Assembly: GCF_013404085.1 (NCBI RefSeq)
Contig: NZ_JABFHO010000001.1
Span: 3,297,001-3,361,000, forward strand
Length of the DNA: 64,000 nt
Reading direction: 5' to 3'
DNA from: Winogradskyella helgolandensis
GTDB taxonomy: Bacteria > Bacteroidota > Bacteroidia > Flavobacteriales > Flavobacteriaceae
The notes under the pieces: generated by a model
Told to the model about the DNA's origin: nothing
The model's database searches: none
What the model saw: the letters and a program-made list of their open reading frames with translations, nothing else
Shown here: positions 16,506 to 27,119 of the stretch, piece after piece
How the letters are laid out: the number at the start of each line of letters is the position of its first letter
How positions within the stretch are numbered: position 1 is the stretch's first letter
Made by a program: the position numbers and the translations under genes

Positions 16506-19049
16506 TTATTCGCTTTCTGTGTCATTATTATCAATAGCCGTGCCATCATCAATAGAGTCTTCATTGTCCAATACTTCAGCATCTATATCTATTATGGCTT
16601 CCTCCTCTTCATCTTTCATTACTTTTGCAACAGCTGCAATAGAATCGTTTCCTTTTAAGTTAATAAGTTTTACACCTTGTGTTGCTCTACCCATTACTCG
16701 TAAATCAGCTACTGCCATTCTAATAGCTATTCCAGATTTATTAATAATCATTAAATCATCTTCATCGGTTACATTTTTAATAGAGACTAAATTACCGGTC
16801 TTTTCCGTAATAGAAATGGTTTTTACACCTTTCCCTCCTCTATTGGTAATTCTATAATCCTCTAAACTTGAACGTTTTCCATAACCATTTTCAGAAACCA
16901 CTAAGATGTTACTTTCCATGTCATCTACAGCAATCATTCCGATAACTTCATCTGTCTTTTCATCTTGAAGTCTAATACCACGAACACCCGAAGCATTTCT
17001 ACCCATTGGTCTTGTTTTGGCTTCTTCAAAACGAATAGCTTTACCAGATTTTAAGGCTAACATCACTTGGCTTTCACCTGTTGTTAACTTCGCTTCTAAT
17101 AAAACATCATCCTCCTTAATAGTAATAGCATTAATACCGTTAGATCTTGGTCTAGAATATTGTTCTAAAGAAGTTTTCTTAACCTGACCTTGTTTAGTTG
17201 CCATAATGACATAATGATTATTAATGTACTCTTCATCTTTTAAATCTTGAGTACAGATAAAAGCCATTACTTTATCATCTTGTTCAATATTTATTAAATT
17301 CTGAATAGCTCTACCTTTAGATGTTTTAGAGCCTTCTGGGATTTCGTAAACGCGCATCCAGAAACATTTTCCTTTTTGCGTAAAGAATAACATATATTGG
17401 TGGTTAGTCCCTACAAATAAATGTTCTAAGAAATCTTCATTACGTGTTGTTGATGCCTTTTGTCCAACTCCACCTCTATGTTGTGTTTTATATTCTGAAA
17501 GTAAAGTTCTCTTAATATAACCTGCATGTGAAATAGTAATGACAACTTGTGCGTCTGGTATCATGTCTTCAATACTTACATCTCCACCTGCATACTCTAT
17601 TATTGAACGACGCTCATCTCCATATTTATCTCTAACAACTTCAAGCTCTCCTTTAATAATATCCATACGACGTTCTTTCTTGTCTAAGATATCTTTAAGG
17701 TCAATAATGGTTTTCATGATCTCGTCATATTCAGAACGTAATTTATCTTGTTCTAAACCTGTTAACTGACGCAAACGCATTTCAACAATAGCTTTTGCCT
17801 GAATCTCTGATAATTTAAAACGCTCAATTAAATTATTACGAGCCTCATCTGCATTAGATGATGCACGGATAATTTTAATTACTTCATCAATATTATCCGA
17901 AGCAATAATTAAACCTTCTAAGATATGTGCACGTTCTTCAGCCTTACGTAATTCGTAAGTGGTACGTCTTACAACAACATCATGTCTATGCTCAACGAAA
18001 TAGTGGATTAATTCTTTTAGGTTTAATAATTGCGGACGACCATTAACTAGTGCAATATTATTCACACTAAACGACGTTTGTAAAGCCGTATATTTAAATA
18101 ACTTATTAAGGACGATATTAGGAATAGCATCACGTTTTATAACGTAAACAATTCGCATACCATTTCTATCCGATTCATCTCTAATGGTAGCAATGCCTTC
18201 TAGCTTTTTATCGTTAACTAAGTCAGCAGTTTTCTTAATCATGTCTGCCTTGTTAACCTGATAAGGAATCTCTGTAACAATAACACACTCTCTACCTTGC
18301 ACTTCTTCAATTATCGCTTTTGCACGCATTACAATACGTCCACGACCAGTATGAAAAGCTTCCTTAACGCCATCATAACCATAAATGGTTCCACCTGTTG
18401 GAAAATCAGGTGCTTTTATATGTTGAATTAATTCATCAATTTCAATATCGTTATTATCGATATAAGCAATTGTTCCATTAACGACTTCGGTTAAGTTATG
18501 TGGAGGCATATTGGTTGCCATACCAACGGCAATACCAGATGCTCCATTTACTAAAAGACCCGGAATACGCGTTGGAAGAACCGTTGGTTCTTGAAGCGTG
18601 TCATCAAAATTTAATTTATGATCTACAGTTTCTTTGTCAATATCTGCCAACATATCTTCAGATATCTTACGCATTCTTGCTTCTGTATAACGCATTGCTG
18701 CAGGACTATCACCATCTACAGACCCAAAGTTACCCTGTCCATCAACTAACATGTAACGTAAACTCCATTCTTGAGCCATACGTACCATTGCATCATAAAC
18801 TGAGGTATCTCCATGTGGATGATACTTTCCTAAAACTTCACCAACTATTCTCGCTGATTTCTTATGTGCCGAATTCGCTCTAATTCCAAGTTCATGCATA
18901 CCGTAAAGTACACGTCTATGAACTGGTTTTAAACCATCTCTTACATCTGGTAACGCACGTGACACAATGACCGACATTGAGTAATCAATGTAAGCCGATT
19001 TCATTTCATCTTCAATGTTAATTGGAATGAGTTTTTCTCCTTCTGCCAT
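16506..19049 (-). CDS. gyrA: DNA gyrase subunit A
   Basis: 847 residues. The breakage-reunion domain carries the catalytic Tyr at about residue 121 ([12 protein letters not shown]). The quinolone-resistance region reads [13 protein letters not shown], with Thr at the position of E. coli Ser 83. The GyrA-box-like [10 protein letters not shown] is near residue 540, followed by the six-bladed C-terminal wrapping domain and an acidic tail ([19 protein letters not shown]). With GyrB it introduces negative supercoils using ATP. The Thr residue is a natural variant in many bacteria and is not by itself proof of resistance. The TPR gene follows directly. Confidence 0.97.
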   Translation of the reverse strand: MAEGEKLIPINIEDEMKSAYIDYSMSVIVSRALPDVRDGLKPVHRRVLYGMHELGIRANSAHKKSARIVGEVLGKYHPHGDTSVYDAMVRMAQEWSLRYMLVDGQGNFGSVDGDSPAAMRYTEARMRKISEDMLADIDKETVDHKLNFDDTLQEPTVLPTRIPGLLVNGASGIAVGMATNMPPHNLTEVVNGTIAYIDNNDIEIDELIQHIKAPDFPTGGTIYGYDGVKEAFHTGRGRIVMRAKAIIEEVQGRECVIVTEIPYQVNKADMIKKTADLVNDKKLEGIATIRDESDRNGMRIVYVIKRDAIPNIVLNKLFKYTALQTSFSVNNIALVNGRPQLLNLKELIHYFVEHRHDVVVRRTTYELRKAEERAHILEGLIIASDNIDEVIKIIRASSNADEARNNLIERFKLSEIQAKAIVEMRLRQLTGLEQDKLRSEYDEIMKTIIDLKDILDKKERRMDIIKGELEVVRDKYGDERRSIIEYAGGDVSIEDMIPDAQVVITISHAGYIKRTLLSEYKTQHRGGVGQKASTTRNEDFLEHLFVGTNHQYMLFFTQKGKCFWMRVYEIPEGSKTSKGRAIQNLINIEQDDKVMAFICTQDLKDEEYINNHYVIMATKQGQVKKTSLEQYSRPRSNGINAITIKEDDVLLEAKLTTGESQVMLALKSGKAIRFEEAKTRPMGRNASGVRGIRLQDEKTDEVIGMIAVDDMESNILVVSENGYGKRSSLEDYRITNRGGKGVKTISITEKTGNLVSIKNVTDEDDLMIINKSGIAIRMAVADLRVMGRATQGVKLINLKGNDSIAAVAKVMKDEEEEAIIDIDAEVLDNEDSIDDGTAIDNNDTESE

Positions 19050-19311
19050 ATATAATTTTAATTAGTTTTTTCCTAAGTTTTCGTAACGCGCTAAGATAAC
19101 CAAAATCCTACTGTTTACAGATAAAAACTATGCATTTTTTGGGAATTTTTATTAACAATATTTAATATCTTTTTCGTTAATAAGTATCTGCTAATTTCCT
19201 TTGATTTAAAACACTTTTTTACTCTCTTCGTTTACAACATATAATTAAGGTATAGTTTTTGCCTTATACTCAATATGTTTTTATTATTTTTAAAGCAGAA
19301 AGGAATATAGT

Positions 19312-21861
19312 ATGGATGATAATTTTTCCCCAAGAGTTAAAGATGTGATTGCTTATAGCAAAGAGGAAGCCTTGCGATTAGGTCATGATTTTATTGGAAC
19401 TGAGCATTTAATGCTTGGTTTATTAAGAGATGGCAATGGTAAAGCTATAGATATATTAAGTGCTTTAGACGTTGATCTAAATCACTTAAGACGCAAAGTA
19501 GAGATATTGAGTCCTGCTAACCCAAATATAACAACCACATCTAACGATAAAAAGAACTTACACCTAACAAGGCAAGCAGAACGTGCTTTGAAAACAACTT
19601 TTTTAGAAGCTAAATTGTTTCAAAGTACATCTATTAATACAGCACATTTATTATTGTGCATTTTAAGAAATGAAAATGACCCTACAACTAAGCTTTTAAA
19701 TAAGCTTAAAGTAGATTATGATAACGTTAAAGAAGAATTTAAATCTATGATAACTAGCGAAGATGATTATTTAGACACTCCAAAAGCAGAATCGTTTTCT
19801 GATGATAGCATGAATGATGAAGAGGAAGCAAAGCAAAATCCATTTGGTGGACAAGCGAGCAAAACGAATAAAAAGTCAAAAACACCTGTATTAGATAATT
19901 TTGGAAGGGACTTAACAGTTCTTGCAGAAGAGGATAAATTAGATCCTGTTGTAGGAAGAGAAAAAGAAATACAACGTGTTTCTCAAATTTTAAGTCGAAG
20001 AAAGAAAAACAATCCTTTATTAATAGGAGAACCTGGTGTTGGTAAATCTGCCATAGCAGAAGGTCTTGCCTTGCGAATTGTAAAACGTAAAGTATCTCGT
20101 ACCTTATTTAATAAGCGCGTGGTAACTTTAGATTTAGCAAGTTTAGTAGCAGGCACAAAGTATAGAGGTCAGTTTGAAGAACGTATGAAAGCCGTTATGA
20201 ACGAGCTTGAAAAGAATGACGACATTATTCTTTTTATAGATGAAATTCATACCATTGTTGGTGCTGGTGGAGCCACCGGAAGTTTAGATGCTTCTAACAT
20301 GTTTAAACCCGCTTTAGCTAGAGGTGAAATACAATGTATTGGTGCAACAACTTTAGATGAATACAGACAGTATATTGAAAAAGATGGTGCCTTAGAACGT
20401 CGTTTTCAAAAGGTCATTGTTGAACCAACTTCTATTGAAGAAACTATAGAAATTCTTAATAATATTAAAGGTAAATATGAAGAACATCACAATGTTAATT
20501 ATACAGATGAAGCGATTGAAGCGTGTGTAAAATTAACGAGCCGTTATATGACGGAACGTTTTCTTCCAGATAAAGCTATTGATGCTTTAGATGAAGCCGG
20601 TTCTCGTGTTCATATTACAAATATAGATGTCCCAAAACAAATTCTTGAATTAGAAAAGAAACTTGAAGAAGTTAAGGAAACTAAGAATAGCGTTGTTAAA
20701 AAACAGAAATATGAAGAAGCTGCAAAGCTTAGAGATGATGAAAAACGATTAGAAAAAGAACTAGCAACTGCCCAAGAAAAATGGGAAGAAGAAACCAAAC
20801 AACATCGTGAAATTGTTACAGAAGATAATGTAGCAGATGTTGTGTCTATGATGACAGGAATCCCGGTAAATAAAATTGCGCAAAAAGAAATAACTAAGCT
20901 ATCACAGCTACCTGAATTAATAAAAGGGAAAGTTATTGGTCAAGATCAAGCTGTTGCAAAGGTTGTTAAAGCGATTCAACGAAATAGAGCTGGACTTAAA
21001 GATCCAAATAAACCAATTGGTTCATTTATATTTTTAGGGCAAACTGGTGTTGGTAAAACACAATTAGCAAAAGTATTAGCGCGTGAGTTATTTGATAGTG
21101 ATGATTCTTTAGTGCGAATTGACATGAGTGAATACATGGAAAAATTTGCGATTTCACGATTAGTTGGTGCACCTCCAGGGTATGTTGGATATGAGGAAGG
21201 AGGCCAATTAACAGAAAAAATACGACGCAAACCTTATGCAGTGGTACTTTTAGATGAAATTGAAAAAGCACATCCAGATGTTTTTAATATGCTATTGCAA
21301 GTTTTAGACGATGGGTATTTAACAGACAGTTTAGGTCGTAAAATTGATTTTAGAAATACTATCATTATTATGACGTCTAATATTGGAGCTCGTAAATTAA
21401 AAGATTTTGGAAGCGGAGTTGGTTTTGGCACTGCTGCAGCAGTTGCGCAAGAATCGGACCATGCCAAAGCGGTGATTGAAAATGCCCTTAAAAAAGCATT
21501 TGCACCAGAATTTTTAAACAGAATAGACGATGTTATAGTCTTTAATGCTTTAGAAAAAGAAGATATCGGTAAAATTATTGATATTGAAATGGCTAAGCTT
21601 ATAGACAGACTCAAAGACTTAGGTTACGAACTTAAGTTAACAGACAAAGCCAAAGGATACATTGCTGAAAAAGGCTTCGATAAACAATATGGAGCGAGAC
21701 CTCTTAACAGAGCGATTCAGAAATATGTTGAAGATGCACTAGCTGAAGAAATCATTAATTCTAAAATTCACGAAGGCGATACCATCTCAATGGATTTAGA
21801 TGAAGAAAATGATGTTTTAAGTATAAAAATTAAATCTTCTAGCAAAACTACGGAGTCATAA
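19312..21861 (+). CDS. clpC: ATP-dependent Clp protease ATP-binding subunit ClpC
   Basis: 849 residues with the ClpC layout: double Clp-N repeat (1-150), first AAA+ module with Walker [14 protein letters not shown] and Walker [10 protein letters not shown], a UVR-like middle segment ([20 protein letters not shown], about 465-485), and a second AAA+ module with [13 protein letters not shown] and [11 protein letters not shown]. It unfolds substrates for ClpP. The conserved IGF/L loop region for ClpP binding is expected in the second module (the GSGVGFG stretch is present). It stands alone in a 262-nt upstream region. A TATAGTTTTTG -7-like box is at about 19251-19261. A terminator follows. Confidence 0.95.
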   Translation: MDDNFSPRVKDVIAYSKEEALRLGHDFIGTEHLMLGLLRDGNGKAIDILSALDVDLNHLRRKVEILSPANPNITTTSNDKKNLHLTRQAERALKTTFLEAKLFQSTSINTAHLLLCILRNENDPTTKLLNKLKVDYDNVKEEFKSMITSEDDYLDTPKAESFSDDSMNDEEEAKQNPFGGQASKTNKKSKTPVLDNFGRDLTVLAEEDKLDPVVGREKEIQRVSQILSRRKKNNPLLIGEPGVGKSAIAEGLALRIVKRKVSRTLFNKRVVTLDLASLVAGTKYRGQFEERMKAVMNELEKNDDIILFIDEIHTIVGAGGATGSLDASNMFKPALARGEIQCIGATTLDEYRQYIEKDGALERRFQKVIVEPTSIEETIEILNNIKGKYEEHHNVNYTDEAIEACVKLTSRYMTERFLPDKAIDALDEAGSRVHITNIDVPKQILELEKKLEEVKETKNSVVKKQKYEEAAKLRDDEKRLEKELATAQEKWEEETKQHREIVTEDNVADVVSMMTGIPVNKIAQKEITKLSQLPELIKGKVIGQDQAVAKVVKAIQRNRAGLKDPNKPIGSFIFLGQTGVGKTQLAKVLARELFDSDDSLVRIDMSEYMEKFAISRLVGAPPGYVGYEEGGQLTEKIRRKPYAVVLLDEIEKAHPDVFNMLLQVLDDGYLTDSLGRKIDFRNTIIIMTSNIGARKLKDFGSGVGFGTAAAVAQESDHAKAVIENALKKAFAPEFLNRIDDVIVFNALEKEDIGKIIDIEMAKLIDRLKDLGYELKLTDKAKGYIAEKGFDKQYGARPLNRAIQKYVEDALAEEIINSKIHEGDTISMDLDEENDVLSIKIKSSSKTTES

Positions 21862-21880
21862 TTAGTAATGATTTTAATAT

Positions 21881-21916
21881 AAAAAAAACTCTTTCTTTAT
21901 GGAAGAGTTTTTTTTT
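21881..21916 (+). terminator. terminator after clpC
   Basis: AACTCTT (21887-21893) pairs with AAGAGTT (21903-21909), extended by A/T pairs on both sides, and is followed by a run of T to 21916. It lies 20 nt after the clpC stop. Confidence 0.85.
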
Positions 21917-21939
21917 ATCTAATAGTTTTAAATCTACAC

Positions 21940-22317
21940 ATAATCATAAACGAAACCCTAACTTTCGATTTTTGTGATATTACAATTTATGACCATTATG
22001 TTATTGTCACTGTTAAAGAAGGTATTATACTTTCTCATCAGCACATCGGTATGTTCTTAAAAATCATCAACACTTATTATTCCGACAAGCCTTTCGCTTA
22101 TATTACACTTAGAGTAAATTCTTATTCCGTAAATCCAGAAATTGATTACAAAATTCCTCAAATTGAATCCTTAAATGGCTTTTCTGTAGTTACAAGTAAT
22201 TACCAAGCAAAGACTAAGACTCAAATAGAAAAAAAAATGGTTTTTAAAAAACCATTTGAGATTAAAAAAATCGAGGACACTGTAGCTAGAACTGATAAGT
22301 TCATTGGAGTTAAATAA
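21940..22317 (+). CDS. small flavobacterial protein, N-terminus without a normal start codon
   Basis: An ATG at 22051 would give 88 residues, but the same frame reads on upstream without a stop as IINETLTFDFCDITIYDHYV followed by IVTVKEGIIL. This has the alternating beta-strand character of the downstream part (PFAYITLRVNSYSVNPEIDY). No in-frame ATG, GTG or TTG exists upstream of 22051. The domain therefore probably starts near the ATA codons at 21940 or 21946, either with a rare start or as a mutated ATG. It looks like a small STAS-like flavobacterial family known mostly as hypothetical. The clpC terminator ends 23 nt before 21940. The start coordinate is an estimate. Confidence 0.55.
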   Translation: MIINETLTFDFCDITIYDHYVIVTVKEGIILSHQHIGMFLKIINTYYSDKPFAYITLRVNSYSVNPEIDYKIPQIESLNGFSVVTSNYQAKTKTQIEKKMVFKKPFEIKKIEDTVARTDKFIGVK

Positions 22318-22338
22318 ATCTAAATTATTATTTACGCT

Positions 22339-22827
22339 TTAATCAAACGGATCATTGTAAGTATGATTGATAACTCCATCTGTTATAACAACCTCATTTC
22401 CATTAATTGTAGCACTCCCAGAAAATGTAACACTAAAACAAGTATTTTTATTTACTGTTACGCTACTTTGTAATTCAGCCTGAACAAAATCTCCTTCCGA
22501 CGAGCTTGCATTTTGAACACGTAAATAATTAAATTCTTCTATTATATTAGTGCCTGTTTTTTTAAAAGGAAGTTTTAACGTAATAGCATATGTATCTTGT
22601 TGCGGAGAATAAACACCACGAGACAAATACAGACTTAAAGTATGACCAGATCCGTCGTTATCCAAATCGATCCCTCTACCAAAAATTTGGAAATCCATCA
22701 GTTCACCATTAATTTTCATTGTGGCATTTTCGGTTTGAGGACAAGACACCACATCATCATCATTTGAGCAAGAATTCAAAACCAATAGACTAATAAAAAT
22801 TACTAATGCGTATTTAATCTGTTTCAT
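22339..22827 (-). CDS. lipoprotein, unknown function
   Basis: 162 residues. Signal peptide with lipobox LVLNSC (Cys 20) followed by the SNDDD stretch typical of flavobacterial lipoproteins. The mature part is predicted beta-rich (MKINGELMDFQIFG, YAITLKLPF, NKNTCFSVTFSGSATINGNEV), like small beta-sandwich surface proteins. It is convergent with the small protein gene to the left and follows hutH by 47 nt on the same strand. No function can be assigned. Confidence 0.8.
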   Translation of the reverse strand: MKQIKYALVIFISLLVLNSCSNDDDVVSCPQTENATMKINGELMDFQIFGRGIDLDNDGSGHTLSLYLSRGVYSPQQDTYAITLKLPFKKTGTNIIEEFNYLRVQNASSSEGDFVQAELQSSVTVNKNTCFSVTFSGSATINGNEVVITDGVINHTYNDPFD

Positions 22828-22874
22828 TGGAACTGATTTTTTTTGGTAATATTTACAATTTCTAATAATTAAAT

Positions 22875-24404
22875 TTACTTCAAATCATAATGATTTAAAA
22901 ATAACTCTTCAATTTCAATATCTACATCCTTTAAAAATTGAATAGAAGCTTCTATAGAATCATGTAATACTTCATCTACCTTAATAAATGGTACCACTTT
23001 TCGGTATTGTTCTAAAAACGATTCTAATAATGGTGACGTTTTTAAAGGTCTCCTAAATTCTAAAGCTTGGGACGCATTCATCAACTCAATTGCAATAACA
23101 CGCTCTACATTCTTTACTAAAGTATAGGCTTGGGTTGCTGCATTGGCTCCCATACTTACATGATCTTCTTGTCCGTTACTAGACACAATACTATCTATAC
23201 TTGCCGGAGATGCCATTTGTTTATTTGCACTAACAATACTTGCTGCTGTGTATTGTGGAATCATAAATCCTGAATTCAACCCTGGATTATCCACTAAAAA
23301 TGCAGGCAATCCTCTTAAACCAGATACAAGTTGAAATACGCGACGTTCAGATATATTTCCAATTTCAGCCATAGCAATCTTCAAATAATCTAATGCTAAA
23401 GCCAACGGTTGACCATGAAAATTTCCACCTGAAATAATTAAATCTTCTTCATGAAAAATATTAGGATTATCAGTAACCGAGTTAATTTCAGTTAAAATCA
23501 CTTTTTCAACAAAATCTAAAGTATCCTTTGTTGCTCCATGTACTTGTGGAATACATCTAAAAGAATAGGGATCTTGCACATGTTCTTTTTCGCGAGTAAT
23601 AAGCTCACTTCCTTTTAGAAATTCATTAAAACGTCTTGCCACTTTACGTTGCCCAGGATGTGGTCTTACAGCATGTACCAAATCATGAAAAGGATCTAAA
23701 CGACCATCAAAAGCATCTAACGAAATACTAGCGATAATATCAGCCAAATAGGATGTTTTATGAGACATTAATAACAAATACACTCCATACGCACTCATAA
23801 ACTGAGTACCATTTAATAAGGCTAAACCTTCTTTTGCTTCAAGTGTAATGGGTTTCCAATTAAATTCTTCTAAAAGTATAGCAGCATCATATTCCTTATT
23901 GTTGTGTACTACTTTACCTTTTCCTAATAAAGGTAATGCCAAATGTGCTAAAGGTGCCAAATCACCTGAAGCACCTAAAGAACCTTGAGTAAAGACAAAC
24001 GGAAATATATCATTGTTAAAAAATTCAATTAATCGTTCTACTGTAGCTAACTGAACTCCACTATGACCATAACTAAGTGACTGTATTTTTAAAAGCAACA
24101 TCACTTTTACGATAGACTCTGGCACACGATCACCAGTACCACAAGCGTGAGACATTACCAAATTTTCTTGCAATTGACTTAAGTCCGTATCAGAAATTTT
24201 CACATTATAAAGTGAACCAAATCCTGTATTAATACCATACATTGGTTTTTTTTCATTAGCTAATTTTTCATCCAAATAGGTTTTACATTTCTGTATATTA
24301 TTGGCAGATGCTTCCGAAAGTTTTAGCTTTTTGTTTTTATAAAAAATATTGTAGATCGTAACAATATCTAAAGCATCAGAAGAAATGATATGATAGTTAT
24401 CCAT
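22875..24404 (-). CDS. hutH: histidine ammonia-lyase
   Basis: About 509 residues from the ATG at 24404 (MDNYHIISSD). An upstream in-frame ATG at 24428 adds MKSYKILF, which is not family-like. The Ala-Ser-Gly triad that cyclises to the MIO cofactor is in GSLGASGDLAPLAHLA. MSHACGTG has the His that favours histidine over tyrosine or phenylalanine, and QDPYSFRCIPQVHGA is a further HAL signature. It deaminates histidine to urocanate in the cytoplasm. No other hut genes are adjacent, so it stands alone here. The divergent TlpA lipoprotein gene starts about 128 nt away. Confidence 0.93.
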   Translation of the reverse strand: MDNYHIISSDALDIVTIYNIFYKNKKLKLSEASANNIQKCKTYLDEKLANEKKPMYGINTGFGSLYNVKISDTDLSQLQENLVMSHACGTGDRVPESIVKVMLLLKIQSLSYGHSGVQLATVERLIEFFNNDIFPFVFTQGSLGASGDLAPLAHLALPLLGKGKVVHNNKEYDAAILLEEFNWKPITLEAKEGLALLNGTQFMSAYGVYLLLMSHKTSYLADIIASISLDAFDGRLDPFHDLVHAVRPHPGQRKVARRFNEFLKGSELITREKEHVQDPYSFRCIPQVHGATKDTLDFVEKVILTEINSVTDNPNIFHEEDLIISGGNFHGQPLALALDYLKIAMAEIGNISERRVFQLVSGLRGLPAFLVDNPGLNSGFMIPQYTAASIVSANKQMASPASIDSIVSSNGQEDHVSMGANAATQAYTLVKNVERVIAIELMNASQALEFRRPLKTSPLLESFLEQYRKVVPFIKVDEVLHDSIEASIQFLKDVDIEIEELFLNHYDLK

Positions 24405-24503
24405 GAAAAGTATTTTATAAGACTTCAAAATTGAGGATTATTTTGGGTTTTACCATACAATAATTAATATTTCATTCAATTCTAATCGTAATCTTAGATT
24501 ATG

Positions 24504-24511
24504 TATTTTTG
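24504..24511 (+). promoter_or_regulatory. -7 promoter element of the first TlpA lipoprotein gene
   Basis: TATTTTTG matches the Bacteroidota -7 consensus TAnnTTTG and lies 20 nt before the ATG at 24532. The second paralogue has the identical box at 25995-26002. A clear -33 TTTG is not visible. Confidence 0.5.
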
Positions 24512-24531
24512 ATGCTAAACAAAACAACACT

Positions 24532-25884
24532 ATGAAAAGATTAATAGCCTTTTTTGTAGCCGTACTATTATTGGCATGCAACGAAGAAACAAAAGTAGAT
24601 TACACCTTATTTTCCGGTAAAATAAAAAACCCGGTAGATCAAAAAGTTACCATATTAAAGGGGCGTGAAAAAGTCAAAGACATAACTTTAGATAAAGACG
24701 GAAGTTTTACCGATACTCTAAAAGTTGATGCTGGTTTTTACAATTTTAGTCATGGTCGTGAAACTTCAGCAATGTATCTTTCTCCAACAGATAATATAAA
24801 TGTTACACTTGACACAGAAATGTTTGACGAAACCATAGCTTACACTGGTTCAGGTTCTCAACACAGTAATTATTTAGCCGCAAAATATATGGCGAATGAA
24901 AATGCCAATATTGATGTAGCAAAATTATATTCGAGTGAAGAAACAGAATTTCTTTCTGCAATTAACGACATTAAAAATTCTAAACTAGAACTTTTAAAAA
25001 GTCAAAAGGATTTAGATATTGAATTTATAACCAAAGAAGAAAAAAACATAAAATATGATTATTTAAGTTTCATTCAAAATTATACTGCTGGACATAGATA
25101 TTATTCAAAAAATGAAGCCTTTGAACCTTCTCCTGAATTTTTGAAACCACTTGCTGACATAGATTATAGTAATCAAAACGATTACATAAATATAGATAAT
25201 TACAAAAACTTAGTACAAAGTCATTTCTCTCAAAAAATTGATAAAACTGAAAGTCCAACTGAAATATTTGACTTTATTAATAAGGAAGCTTTTCCAGAAT
25301 TAAAAGTTGATTTAATGAGTATGCTTAAACGCAAAATAGCTCCAAATAACGAGGATAATAAAGCTTACTATGATGGGATTATGGCATTATCATCAGATGA
25401 AGAATTCAAAGAAAATTTAACCAAGGATTATAATAAAATACAGAAGCTATCTAAAGGGATGCCATCTCCTAAGTTTGTGAATTATGAAAATCATAAGGGT
25501 GGCACAACATCTTTAGATGACCTTAAAGGTCAGTATGTTTACATAGATGTTTGGGCAACTTGGTGTGGACCATGTATTGCTGAAATTCCAGCACTTAAGG
25601 CCATTGAGAAAAAATACCATGGAAAAAACATCGCTTTTGTTAGCTTATCAATTGATGTAGAAAGTGCACATGAAAATTGGATTAAAATGGTAAATGACAA
25701 AGAATTAGGAGGCATACAACTGATTGCTGATAATAACGGAAAATCTCAATTTATTGGAGCCTATGCAATTAATAGTATTCCTAGATTTTTATTAATTGAT
25801 CCTGATGGTGCTATTGTTAGTGCAGATGCACCAAGACCATCTGACACAAAACTTATAGAATTATTTGATGCATTAAATATTTAA
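24532..25884 (+). CDS. TlpA-like thioredoxin-domain lipoprotein
   Basis: 450 residues. Lipoprotein signal peptide with lipobox LLLAC (Cys 16). Residues 25-110 are a beta-rich domain (YTLFSGKIKNPVDQKVTILK) of the DUF4369-like type found before TlpA domains. A long helical linker covers about 115-300. The C-terminal thioredoxin domain has WATWCGPC (Cys 345, Cys 348) and the cis-Pro in NSIPRFLLID. It should reduce or oxidise thiols at the periplasmic face. The next gene is a shorter paralogue with a nearly identical C-terminus. A terminator lies between them, so they are separate transcripts. Confidence 0.88.
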   Translation: MKRLIAFFVAVLLLACNEETKVDYTLFSGKIKNPVDQKVTILKGREKVKDITLDKDGSFTDTLKVDAGFYNFSHGRETSAMYLSPTDNINVTLDTEMFDETIAYTGSGSQHSNYLAAKYMANENANIDVAKLYSSEETEFLSAINDIKNSKLELLKSQKDLDIEFITKEEKNIKYDYLSFIQNYTAGHRYYSKNEAFEPSPEFLKPLADIDYSNQNDYINIDNYKNLVQSHFSQKIDKTESPTEIFDFINKEAFPELKVDLMSMLKRKIAPNNEDNKAYYDGIMALSSDEEFKENLTKDYNKIQKLSKGMPSPKFVNYENHKGGTTSLDDLKGQYVYIDVWATWCGPCIAEIPALKAIEKKYHGKNIAFVSLSIDVESAHENWIKMVNDKELGGIQLIADNNGKSQFIGAYAINSIPRFLLIDPDGAIVSADAPRPSDTKLIELFDALNI

Positions 25885-25908
25885 ATAAAATAGCAGTTTA
25901 AACTATTC

Positions 25909-25932
25909 AAAAGCCTTCATTAGAAGGCTTTT
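25909..25932 (+). terminator. terminator after the first TlpA lipoprotein gene
   Basis: Stem AAAAGCCTTC (25909-25918) pairs with GAAGGCTTTT (25923-25932) around ATTA, followed by TGTTTT. Confidence 0.85.
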
Positions 25933-26024
25933 TGTTTTAAAAAAATTAAATCAAATTTTATAATAATTTTAAAATAGGCCTTACCAATAATGTTTATTTT
26001 TGCTATCAAACAAAAAAACGAGTT

Positions 26025-27062
26025 ATGAAACGATTATTATTACTTTGCGTTGCAGCTACTTTATTTGCATGTAAAGGAGAACCTAAAGATTATGTTACAC
26101 TTTCTGGAAAAATTGCAAACCCTGATGAAAGTAAAACACTAAAAATATTTAAGCCAGGAGCTTACGAAAAAATAATTACCTTAAATGATGATGGTACATT
26201 TAGTGACACACTAAAAGTTGAAGCTGGAGATTACAACTTTCAACACGGAAAAGAATATGGTCAAATTTACTTAAAAAATGATAATGTCTCTTCTTTTGAA
26301 ACTGATTATAATGCCTTTATAGATTCTGTTGTTTTTGAAGGTGATGATTCTGATTTAAACAATTTTACTGTTCAATCATTTTTAATTTCTAAAAATCACT
26401 TTACCGAAGATCTTGTTGCTACAGGTGATATGAGTCAAGTAGAAGAGGCTATTAAAGGTTATAAGTCTTCCTACGAAGATTTAAAAATTAAATATGCTGA
26501 TGTAGATTCTACTCATGTTGCTATTATGGACAATAACATCAATATGACTGTAGAACAACTTTCTAAATTTATGGAAAGTAAGCAAGCTAGACTTAATGCC
26601 TTCCCAAAAGGGTCTCCATCTCCTATTTTTGAGAACTACGAAAATTATGCTGGTGGAAAAATATCACTTTCTGATTTAAAAGGTAAATATGTATACATAG
26701 ATTTATGGGCAACTTGGTGTGGTCCTTGTATTAAGGAAATACCTTCGCTTAAAAAAATTGAAAAGCAATATGAAGGAAAAAATATTGAATTTGTAAGTAT
26801 TTCTGTTGATGAAGGTCGAGGTTATAAAGGAGATCCTGCTGAAGCTTATAAAGGATGGAGAAAAATGGTAAGTGAAAAGGAATTAGGTGGTATCCAGTTA
26901 ATTGCTGATAATGGTTTTATGTCTCAGTTTATACAAGATTATAAAGTTAGTGGAATTCCAAGATTCATATTAATAGATCCTAATGGAAATATTGTGAGTG
27001 CAGATGCTCCAAGACCATCAAATACTGTTTTAATAGATTTATTCAACGAGTTGAATATCTAA
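26025..27062 (+). CDS. TlpA-like thioredoxin-domain lipoprotein, shorter paralogue
   Basis: 345 residues. Lipobox LFAC (Cys 16), an N-terminal beta domain (YVTLSGKIANPDESKTLKIF), a short linker and a C-terminal thioredoxin domain with WATWCGPC (Cys 232, Cys 235) and SGIPRFILID. It aligns with the preceding gene at both ends but lacks about 100 residues of the linker, so it is a tandem duplicate with a deletion or an expanded partner. A -7 box TATTTTTG at 25995-26002 lies 23 nt before the ATG. Periplasmic disulfide reduction is the likely role. Confidence 0.88.
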   Translation: MKRLLLLCVAATLFACKGEPKDYVTLSGKIANPDESKTLKIFKPGAYEKIITLNDDGTFSDTLKVEAGDYNFQHGKEYGQIYLKNDNVSSFETDYNAFIDSVVFEGDDSDLNNFTVQSFLISKNHFTEDLVATGDMSQVEEAIKGYKSSYEDLKIKYADVDSTHVAIMDNNINMTVEQLSKFMESKQARLNAFPKGSPSPIFENYENYAGGKISLSDLKGKYVYIDLWATWCGPCIKEIPSLKKIEKQYEGKNIEFVSISVDEGRGYKGDPAEAYKGWRKMVSEKELGGIQLIADNGFMSQFIQDYKVSGIPRFILIDPNGNIVSADAPRPSNTVLIDLFNELNI

Positions 27063-27085
27063 TTTTAAAATACATTGTATTAAAA

Positions 27086-27118
27086 AGCCTGTTTAATAAA
27101 TTTAAACAGGCTTTTTTT
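27086..27118. terminator. terminator between the TlpA lipoprotein and nnr genes
   Basis: Stem GCCTGTTTAA (27087-27096) pairs with TTAAACAGGC (27102-27111), extended by A/T pairs into a T-run. It lies between convergent genes and probably serves both. Confidence 0.85.
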
Positions 27119-27119
27119 A

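Noticed and set aside
16519..16857. 112-codon plus-strand frame at the end of gyrA
   Set aside because: Antisense of the acidic tail and last blades of GyrA; Ser/Ile-rich shadow.
18500..18883. 127-codon plus-strand frame opposite gyrA
   Set aside because: Antisense of the conserved breakage-reunion domain; no protein-like features.
21234..21614. 126-codon minus-strand frame inside clpC
   Set aside because: Antisense shadow of the second AAA+ module. Composition is low-complexity Ser/Leu/Ile, and no start signal is present.
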